A DNA stretch of 64,000 nucleotides from Moniliella sp. 'wahieum' (Eukaryota > Basidiomycota > Moniliellomycetes > Moniliellales > Moniliellaceae), in NCBI GenBank assembly GCA_003971905.1, contig RSEE01000078.1, positions 186,001-250,000 of the forward strand, in the 5' to 3' direction. The translations under genes and the position numbers were made by a program. Positions 56,433-64,000 of this stretch are shown piece by piece. Under the pieces are notes generated by a model that was not told the DNA's origin, did no database searches, and saw only the letters and a program-made list of their open reading frames with translations. Each line of letters begins with the position of its first letter. The first letter of the stretch is position 1.

Positions 56433-59256
56433 ATGGCGCCCGACGCTGACGCTATGCCCCCCGCGGGGCACACCGTCTCGGGCCCATCCTTGCTCTCCTC
56501 CGACTTGCGTCGGCCATCGGCTACCAGCAACCTCCCAGACAGTAGCCAGGATCGCAGGCCTTCAGCGGGCACCAGTGATGCTGATATGGATCAGCGCCCT
56601 GCATCGCTCACGCCCGGTAGTCGGCGGCAGAGTGCGCGTGGCAGGCCGCTCAGCTCTGCTACGGGGCTCGCCTCGCTTCACCACGCACCCACCCTTTCCC
56701 GCAGCCGCAGTGGCCGCACCAGTCTCCGCCATCCTCCAAGCCGTTCTGCCTCCGCGGTGCGAGTGAGGCGCCGGAGCCCTTTGTCCCCCCTCTGATTGCA
56801 GATGTCAAGCCCGAACCCGGCGTCCCACCCATTCCCTGGATCCCGTTTGCTGTGGTCAACTGCATTGTCTTTGGCGAGTTTCTTCTCTCTGGAGTGGCGG
56901 GTCCTTTTTTGTTTAGCATGATTCACGATATTGAACCGGAGATGGACGATGCCTCGGCGGCCACTTGGGCTGGTGTTATCGCTGCGGGATTTTTCTTTTC
57001 CCAATTTCTTACCTCGCTCCTCTGGTCTGCCTTGGCCGATCGATACGGTCGCCGGATTGTCCTATTTACCTCGGCACTAGGCTCGACGATAAGTGTGTGC
57101 TTTATGGTGTTTCCCCCACTCTGGGCTTCGCCTTGTCCATGAGGCTTATCCAGGGCTTTTTTAATGGTGCCGTTGGTGTAGCCAAGGGGGCTGTTCGGTA
57201 CGTACCTCACTCTTTTCGCCGTTCTGTTATCGCTCTGACAGGTACAATCGTAATCAGTGACTTGACCGTACCGGCGAATGAAGCCCAAGCATTTGCAGTC
57301 CTTGGCTTTTGGTGGGGCATGGGGGGGATCGTCGGGTAAGTATCTTGAAGCTTGACATCTCGTTAGCACGACCATTTGAGGATGACTGACGAACGTTGTG
57401 TCTGACTATATTCACCAGCCCATCTTGGGTGGCCTACTCGAGCACCCAGTGCAAAAATATCCCTTTTTGTTTGGCGGGATCCCCCTTCTCAAGACCTACC
57501 CTTATCTTCTTCCTTGCCTCGCATCTGCTGTCTGTTCCTTCGCCGGGGCAGCGCTTGCGGTGTTCACCGGCCCCAACGGGGGGGTGCGGGGAGAGGTTTT
57601 CCCTCCCGCCATTGTTGCCGGAGAGGAGGGAAGAAGTCGAGCCTACTGGAGACACTGAGGGTGCCTTGTCCCGTCGTGGCAGCTACGCCCCAAGCGAGGG
57701 CACGGTTGTCACCATTACCCATCAACCCTCCCGCCCCAGAGGGCTGTCGAGCACAAGTTATGCCAGTCATGGTTTCTATCCCGGTCACCGGGGCTCGATC
57801 ATGTCTCGCTCTAATTTGCGTCGTCAGGCCATCACCTCTGCTTTTGGTGGATCAATGAGTTACCGTCCCGCTTCCCAGGCCGTTGGTGGAGATGAGAATG
57901 ACGAAGGGGCCGAGGATGTGGAATCAGCGGCGGTGGGGCAGATTGCCCGTCCTCCGAGGTTATCTTTTGTTCAACGCTTTGTTTTGGCCAACGACGATGG
58001 CGTCCATACGCTTTCAGATCTCTGGGTGGCATCCGCCATTAACGGAGAGGAAGCGATGGATGATGTATTCTTGGATGACGAGGATGAGGAATCTGCACTG
58101 GACGAAGGGCAGGGGTCGGGTCGTCCCAACTCGTCCACCGGGGCCGATTCGGAACACGACAACCCCACGGGGGAGGAAACTGCGCTTCTCTCTGCCCGGG
58201 GGGACAGCTTTGCCCCCCGTAGGCCCAGCAACTTGACGTCGATGATCGCCCCTTCGGAGGACCCTGGAAGTAGCATGATGGGCGCACAGCCCGGCATGGG
58301 GAGTATGTTCCGCAACCGCCGAAAAGTACCTTGAGCGCAGCACGGATCCCAAGCATCTATCGTTTCTCGGGCCTGGATCGACCTTGGTCCCAGTATCGGG
58401 CACCTTCTTTTGCTGGCCGGTCGGGTATCAGTGTTCCTCCCGTTGATGACCCGGGGCCAAGCACCGGCATTGCGGGGGATAGTGGGATTAGTTTCGCCCG
58501 GACAGAGACCCGCGGGGGTTGGCCGGGATCCCGGAACGCGGAAGCAAGTATGGTACGATCGGGGAGGAGGGCGGTCCCTCTGCGGAAAGCACTGGGAATG
58601 CAAGTGGTAGCGTGGGCATGTCCTTGTTTGCGGTGTTGCCGCTGTATACGATTGTCCACTACGGAGTGGTCGGATTCCATTCGTCCACCTTTGACCAAGT
58701 CTTTCTCTCTTTCTTGGTCGCGCCGGTGGAGAATGGAGGCCTGGGCATGACAGCGGCGCATTACGCTGAACTGATCGCATTTATGGCTTTCTGCCAGCTA
58801 GGCTTCCAGTTCTATCTCTACCTTGGCTGGGGCCGCCCCATGGACGGCTCACACACCTTGGTATGCTTCGCCTGGGCCTTGTGCTCTATCTGCCCACCTA
58901 CACTCTCTTCCCGGTCCTGCGCGCCTTCCTGCACCCCTGGACGGAGGATGGGGTGATGGCGGCCATGGTGTTTTTTCGGGGATGCGCTACTTGGCCAACA
59001 TTTGCGCTTACACGGCAGTGTCGATCTTGATGAATGCGCTTACCCCGCCCCATCTGGTGCCGTTGGCCAATGGGCTGGCCCAGACGTGTCCTCGGCGGCG
59101 CGGTTCATTGGACCGCTGGTCGGTGGGATCGTATGGGGGATGTCGATCGAGGGAGGGCCGGAAGCCCATCCCTGGCCGTTCAACTTCCACCTGGGCTTCT
59201 GGCTGGTGGGCCTGCTTGGATTCGGTGGGTTTGTGCAATCGTGGTGGATTCGCTGA
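56433..59256 (+). CDS. Major facilitator superfamily transporter (YCR023C/ZIFL-like)
   Basis: Twelve-helix-type MFS permease; relatives include yeast YCR023C and plant zinc-induced facilitator-like proteins, but the substrate is unknown. ATG 56433 starts a Ser-rich cytoplasmic tail. Helices begin IPWIPFAVVNCIVFGEFLLS; the loop motif ADRYGRRIVLFTSALGSTIS is the MFS signature; IQGFFNGAVGVAKGAV and AQAFAVLGFWWGMGGIVG follow, with introns at 57198-57241 and 57336-57418. PILGGLLEHPVQKYPFLFGG and TYPYLLPCLASAVCSFAG complete the N-half. A very long central loop (about 57.6-58.6 kb) is Ser-rich and acidic (AMDDVFLDDEDEESALDEG). The C-half shows MSLFAVLPLYTIVHYGVVGF, MTAAHYAELIAFMAFCQLGF, AARFIGPLVGGIVWGMSIEG and HLGFWLVGLLGFGGFVQSWW to TGA 59254. 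At intron 2 the donor is one G short of keeping frame, a likely GGGG undercall. Confidence 0.9.
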
Positions 59257-60128
59257 GCGCGAACAGAGGGATGGAAACAGTCGTCCGTCGACCCAGCTCC
59301 TGCCCCGTTTTCCCCCAGCGAGCTAGCTGTGGGCTACGCCATGACGCTGCATGTGCTGTGGCTTCTCCTTAGCAATCATTAATCAGGGGCTGTCCTCGTG
59401 TGCTGATTAATGATTGGCAGTCGGCTGTCGGTGTGGCGCAGGAGCGTGTGCGTGCTTCCCTATGCTTGAATGCAATTCCAGTCGGCCGATGAGATGGGAG
59501 AGCATAGTAGGTTCAGACGTTGAGCGCACCTGAGGCGCTGAGGTATGAGGGTCTGAGGTGGGAGGGCCGGGCGGCCAGGATGCGCTAGCCAATACCGAGC
59601 GTGCGTTGCCGCGTGAGTCGGTGCAACGCCAAGGTGCTGGCGGGTGCTGCTGCGCGGCGGCCACCAAGTACCAAGCACGCTTCGGCTGCGAGGATTGGAT
59701 GGTTCGATGATTCGCTGCTTGGCTGATCAGACGATCGCATCAAATACTGGTGAGGTGACCGGTGAGGCGACCAGTGAGGGCTCGGAGGCTAGGGTTGCGG
59801 CGCCCCCCTCCTGGCCACTGTCGGGGCAGAGGCGACAGGCGCGGCTGGGAGAGTGCTCGGGTGCGCGGTGCGGCGGGCGGTGGCCCCTGTCTGCGTGGGC
59901 ATGCCGCCTGTGCTGGCCAGGGGCAGCAGGCGCGGGCAGGGAGGGTGTGCTGACGTCAGCGGCCGGGTGGCAGCGGGCAGATGGTAGGCGGGGCGTCGGC
60001 TGGCGTCGGCGTGCCTGCGGGCAGCGCTGCGGCACGCCTTGGGCCGTCGCCTGTCTTTCTTTGCTCGCCGCCGCCGCGCCCCGCCGGCCCCCGACCCCCC
60101 CACCCTCCCCCCCCTCTTGCCCCCCGCC
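59257..60128. other. Spacer between MFS and PH genes
   Basis: About 870 bp, without a supported gene. Contains GCACCTGAGGCGCTGAGG (about 59525-59542), GGTGACCGGTGAGG (about 59754-59767) and direct repeats ATTAATCA/TGATTAATGA (59377-59413). The G/C-rich end next to 60129 is the promoter and 5' UTR of the PH gene. Confidence 0.5.
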
Positions 60129-61889
60129 ATGGTTGCCACGGCTGCCCCCGTCGCCAGCTTCGGCGCCCTGTCGCTTGGCCCTGGCCCAGCGCCCGCGCCA
60201 GCGTCCGTCGCGCCATCCACGTCCGCATCCGCATCCGCCTCCGCCCAAGCGTCCGCGCCCGCTCCCCCCCATCTGCATCCGCCTCGGCCTCCGCACCCCC
60301 TGCCGTGGTGCGTCCACCTCCGCCACACCAGCCTCAACCGCCACCTTCCCCCCCGTTTCTTCTCTCTCTCCGCCCCCGTCGACTCAGACGATGAAGAGGA
60401 CGACGAGGACGACGACCCCCGTCCCGCTGCTCCCAGCACCAGTCTCCCTCCCGGCGCCGATCTCCAGCACGAGACGACCGTCAAGGCTGGCTACCTGTAC
60501 AAAAAGGGAGAGAAGCGCAAGACATGGAAAAAGCGCTGGTTCGTCCTTCGCTCCTCCCGCTTGGCGTACTACAAGAACGACAAGGAGTACCAGCTCCTCC
60601 GCCTGATCGACATGGCCGATGTGCACAGCGTTACCGCTGTCGATCTCAAGCGCAACCAGAACGGGTTTGGCATCGTCACTCCCAAGCGCACCTTCTATAT
60701 CAAGGCTGCCAGCGAGGCCGACATGCTGGACTGGGTCACCAAACTCGACCAAGTCAGGCGCGCCATGGTCGAGCAATCGACTGACGACGGGTTTGACTAC
60801 GACGTTTACGATGATCTAACCCACGCTACCGCGTCCGCTGTACCAGCAGCCATACCGAGTGCCCCTCTCGTCTACCCAGCTCTCCGGGCAATGCCGATGT
60901 GCCGCAACCCATGCCTGCCAGGACACAACCCCTGCGGGCCCCGCCCCCTACCTCGACCAATTTTGCTCTCGCTCGATCCCCTGTCACGTCGGACAGTGAA
61001 GCCAGCGGTGTTGGCTATCTTGGGTCACGTCATGCCTCCCCTGATGTGGGATCAGCAACGCGCTTTGCTCCCATGGGCGATCTTTTAGCTCCCAACCCGC
61101 CCCTCACCGCTGCCCTGCCGTCTTGTCATCGTCTGAGGATGACTGGAACGAAGACGAAGTGCACCCTACCCATGCTCTGCCACTTCCCCGTGGTGCTCCT
61201 CGTGCGGCCGAACCTGGTTCGAGTGAGCTTCCGCCTCGCCCCACCCCTGTTGCTAGTGCAGAGGCCAACGCGGCGTTTCTGCGAGACCCAGCGCGGGTGT
61301 TACTGCAAGGGTACTTGCTGAAGCAAAGTGCAAGGCGGAAAGTCTGGCGCAAGCGCTGGTTTGTCCTTACCTCCTCCCAACTTTTGTGGGCTGGCAGCCA
61401 TATGGACACACGCACCAATCGTCGTTTGACGGTGGGAGATATGGTAGATGCGATTGAGTACGAACCTTCGTCGGGTGCTGGGCCGAGTGGCTCGGGTGGG
61501 GGGTCCTTGTCCATTTCTTCCTTGACCCACCCACATCGCCGGGAAGCAATTGGGTCCCCCAACGCGCTCTCGTCCAGCTACGGCTCCCCTTCCAGCTTTG
61601 CCCCCGATCAGACGGAGGAGTACACTCCGACCACACCCCATTCCACCTTGGGCTTCCTGGAACGCAGGTCGTCGATCATGAATGGCATCAGCCAAGGCGC
61701 GGCCAGTGCGATTGGGGCGGGAAACAAGAAACGACAAGAAAATTGTTTCCGGGTCATCACCCCCAAGAGGACTTTGCTTCTGTGTGCTCCCTCAGAGGAG
61801 GAGGAATCAAGTGGTTGTCAACGCTGCAAACGCTCTCGCGTGTACGGGATGCCCGCGCTCAGGAGCAGAGGCAAAAACGTGGCGCTTGA
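60129..61889 (+). CDS. Tandem pleckstrin-homology (PH) domain protein
   Basis: PH domains bind phosphoinositides and target proteins to membranes; the two-PH layout recalls yeast Opy1. ATG 60129 begins an Ala/Pro/Ser-rich tail (MVATAAPVASFGALSLGPGP), then an acidic stretch (DSDDEEDDEDDDPRP). PH1 reads KAGYLYKKGEKRKTWKKRWF, VLRSSRLAYYKNDKEYQLLR and ADMLDWVTKLDQVR. A Ser/Pro linker follows. PH2 reads LLQGYLLKQSARRKVWRKRW, FVLTSSQLLWAGSHMDTRTN, then after an insert of about 80 codons NCFRVITPKRTLLLCAPSEE and IKWLSTLQTLSRVRDARAQE, stopping at TGA 61887. Both PH domains have the basic K-x(n)-K/R-x-R-W/F strand linked to phosphoinositide binding. Few frame changes: one in the linker and one at GAATCAAGTGG near the end. 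Ligand and partners are unknown. Confidence 0.9.
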
Positions 61890-62886
61890 AGTCGCACTCT
61901 CACCCTCGACCCTCTTGGTTAACCCCCCCCCCCCCCCCCCCCTCCCCCTTTTCCTTCTCATCCTTGCGTCATTTGCGCAAAACTCTCTACCTCATTGGGC
62001 CTGCCTCTTTTCTGTCTGACTTGTACCCTTTCACCCCCCCCCCCACCTTTTTTTTTCAACCCCATCCCCCGATCCTTGAATCTAAAATCGTCATTGGGTC
62101 GCACCCTCTGTTGGAACTGCGCATAGCCTCTGGTAGGCTTGCGCATGACAGTATAGCACTTGCTCTTCGTTTCCCCTCGTATCCTACTCTCTCAGCCAGA
62201 TGTCCCTTCAATTTCTAACTGAAATGGGACGCCCCTTCTCCCTTCTTGCTGTCCAGCTGACTTGCCGACCGCGGGCCTATACTCTCGCTTTTTTGTTGGT
62301 GGTGACGATGAACGTTCGAGTCAGCCATTCGCTTTCTCCCTCTCGCGCCGGTTGCAACCATGAAGACGGTAAGGGGGGGGGGGGTCGAGATAGTTGCCGA
62401 TCACAGCGCAAGATCCGTCGCTCGGGCTTAGGGTTCCAAAGGGGTCCAAAAGGGCGATGCCGTATCATATACCAAGTGGCAAGATCCTAGTCATCCACTC
62501 GATCAAACACAAAAGCTAAGGTCCAACCTACGACGCAAAGGGAAGGGAAAGGAAGGGGGGGGCAGGGAACAGTCGAAAAGCAGTGGAGCAAAGAAAGAGC
62601 ATATGCGGGTCCAGTCGGGGACGATCGTGATATCAAGGGGTCCAGATGGCACCGTACTGAGGAACGTTGGCAGTTGCGGTGGGAAGCGATGAGGTGTATG
62701 GGTCATCCGAATCTATTGATTCGGGCGGGCTGGGGAGGCAGCAAAGGTGAGCCTCGCGCGGACCCGTTTCGGGAAGGACGAGGGGGAGGGGAAGTTTGAG
62801 GTCCAGGGAGACTCAGATACTTGTCGGACAAGAGGAGGCCAAGCGCGGGGAACGCCCAACCCCACCTGGCCCGTCCAAACGAGGAG
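61890..62886. other. Convergent spacer with long poly-C tracts
   Basis: Lies between the 3' ends of the PH and PRPP synthetase genes. It contains a 20-base C run (61923-61942), an 11-base C run (62034-62044) followed by T(9), and a G-run near 62378. No gene supported. Confidence 0.5.
61923..61942 (+). repeat. Poly-C homopolymer of 20
   Basis: Twenty consecutive C residues about 35 bp after the PH gene stop codon, followed shortly by T and CCCCC. The exact length is unreliable given the homopolymer errors elsewhere. Confidence 0.8.
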
Positions 62887-64000
62887 CTAACTGGGGGCAC
62901 TTGTCCCAACGGGACAAGGCCGCCGGCTAGCTATGCAGATTCTTGACGCAGGGGGGACGGGGAGAAGGTGGGGGGACAAGGGGCCTGAGCTGGGACGGGG
63001 GCATCGCTGCGCTTCAACGATGACGTTAAGGAGGGGATGGCGACGCCTTTTTGGACAACGCAGTCTTCTCGCCTGCTGCCACATAAGCTTCTGAAATAGA
63101 GGAGGCGGAGGAGGCATGTGCATCAGTTTGTGTTGTAGCTTAGCTTCTTGGGCGGCCCGTTGGGACGCCTCGCGCACAAGCACCTCCCGCGAGCGATACG
63201 GCTGCGACGCGCCATACGGCACCTCATTGAACAAGACCGACACTGATTCCCCATAGTACGAACGACGGATGGTCTCGGCCAAGAGGGTGGAAATGTCAAT
63301 TTCCTCCAGCTTGGAACAAGCTAGGAGGTTGCGGGTCTGAGGTAGTGTATTGGTCACGACCAATTTTTCCAAGGACGACTTGTCGATCCGCTCCAGCGCG
63401 GGGGCAGAGAGGACTCCGTGGGTGACAATTGCCAGCACACGCTTGGCGCCATTTTCCGTCAGCTTGTGAGCGGCCAAATCGAGTGTGCCGCACGTGTCGG
63501 CCATGTCGTCAACCAGGACGGCAACCTTTCCTCGCACATCGCCAACGAGCACCATGCGGGACACCTCGTTGGCACGCTTGCGTTCCTTGTGGAACAAGGC
63601 AAAGTCCACGTTCAGGTGGTCGGCAATCGACGTTGCTCGTTTCGCACCGCCCGCATCGGGCGAAACAACCACCACCTCGTCCAATCTTCCTTCTCCGAAT
63701 GTACTGCAGCGTCGCTGGCTCGGCATAGAGGTTGTCAACGGGCACATTGAAGAACCCTTGAATCTGGGACGCGTGCAAGTCCATCGTGATCACATGGTCA
63801 CAGCCAGCCTTTTCGAGCATGTTGGCCACCAACTTGGCGCTGATCGGGGCACGAGACTTGTCCTTCTTGTCCTGGCGGGCATAGTAAAAGTGCGGGATGA
63901 TCGCAGTCACGCGCTTGGCCGAGGCGATCTTGCACGCATGGATCATGATGAGCATCTCCATGAGCGAGGTGTTGGGCGAGGTAAAGTAGTTGCCACTCGT
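62887..64000 (-). CDS. PRS: Ribose-phosphate pyrophosphokinase (PRPP synthetase), N-terminus outside window
   Basis: Makes PRPP from ribose-5-phosphate and ATP for nucleotide, His and Trp synthesis. The - strand enters from the right edge in [20 protein letters not shown]. It continues [60 protein letters not shown] (PRPP synthetase signature), [40 protein letters not shown] (PRPP-binding loop), [20 protein letters not shown], then [20 protein letters not shown] and [13 protein letters not shown]. One frame change lies near 63690 after TLQYI. Most homologues end near the LFNEVPY position; here the frame runs on about 85 codons to 62887 with an Arg/Pro-rich tail. That is either a true extension or a stop lost by an error. 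About 60-80 N-terminal residues are missing. Confidence 0.93.

Noticed and set aside
1..64000. Programmed frameshifting or an altered genetic code as explanation for the many frame changes
   Set aside because: Breaks fall at varied homopolymers with no common slippery site and involve both +1 and -1 changes. CTG, TAA, TAG and TGA behave as standard in intact segments such as EMC4 and the RasGEF exons.
1..64000. Wholesale pseudogenisation of the region
   Set aside because: Conserved residues, splice sites and stops are preserved in almost every gene and only the frame is lost; essential genes are affected equally.
1..64000. tRNA or rRNA genes
   Set aside because: I looked for GGTTCGA(A/T)TCC-type B boxes and TTCGAA contexts; those found are in coding DNA (for example in COQ10) or lack an A box and acceptor stem.
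1..64000. Secondary-metabolite gene cluster
   Set aside because: Only one transporter and one bZIP factor are present, far apart, with no PKS, NRPS, terpene synthase or tailoring enzymes.

Overview
The window reads as nuclear DNA of a fungus, most likely a basidiomycete. The recognisable genes are eukaryotic and several are fungal in type (MUB1/samB-like MYND protein, BAR-SH3 protein of the Rvs167/Hob1 type, Mex67-type export receptor). Introns are short (about 40-210 bp) with GT...AG ends. Coding DNA is GC-rich and the spacers carry more AT. I saw no bacterial operons, CRISPR array or tRNA. The basidiomycete placement is inference; no marker in the window settles it.

Layout. 1-17.9 kb: end of an unidentified gene, RVS167-like BAR-SH3 (-) divergent from MUB1/samB (+), two unidentified Ser/Pro-rich coding regions, COQ10 (+), an unidentified membrane protein (-), a TenA/heme-oxygenase-like protein with a His/Ser-rich extension (-) and a small possible Myb/SANT-like protein (-). 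18-26.4 kb: palindrome-rich spacer, eIF2B gamma (+), an unidentified Ser-rich gene (-), ribosomal protein eL43 (+) and EMC4 (-). 26.4-30.7 kb: gene-poor spacer. 30.7-41 kb: unidentified Ser-rich gene (+), TFIIH subunit TFB3/MAT1 (-) and a long gene joining a Ras-like GTPase domain to RasGEF_N and CDC25 domains (-). 41-52.3 kb: gene-poor blocks holding a 10-copy 7-bp repeat, a possible LTR fragment and hairpins, with branched-chain 2-oxoacid dehydrogenase E1 alpha (+) and an AP-1-like bZIP factor (+) between them. 52.3-64 kb: MEX67/NXF (-), BIN3-type RNA methyltransferase (-), MFS transporter (+), tandem-PH protein (+) and PRPP synthetase (-, cut by the window edge). These are dispersed housekeeping and signalling genes; I see no biosynthetic cluster or operon-like system.

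The strongest general observation is that almost every gene is broken by one or more single-base frame changes, many at short homopolymers, while the protein on each side stays well conserved. This affects genes that cannot plausibly be lost (eL43, eIF2B gamma, MEX67), so I read it as residual sequencing error rather than pseudogenes. Spans below therefore cover whole genes, including introns and frame changes. The most unusual non-coding signals are a pair of perfect hairpins one base apart at 51.1 kb, a recurrent AACGTT palindrome family, and a dispersed 13-16 bp word built on GTGTACTCAGT.
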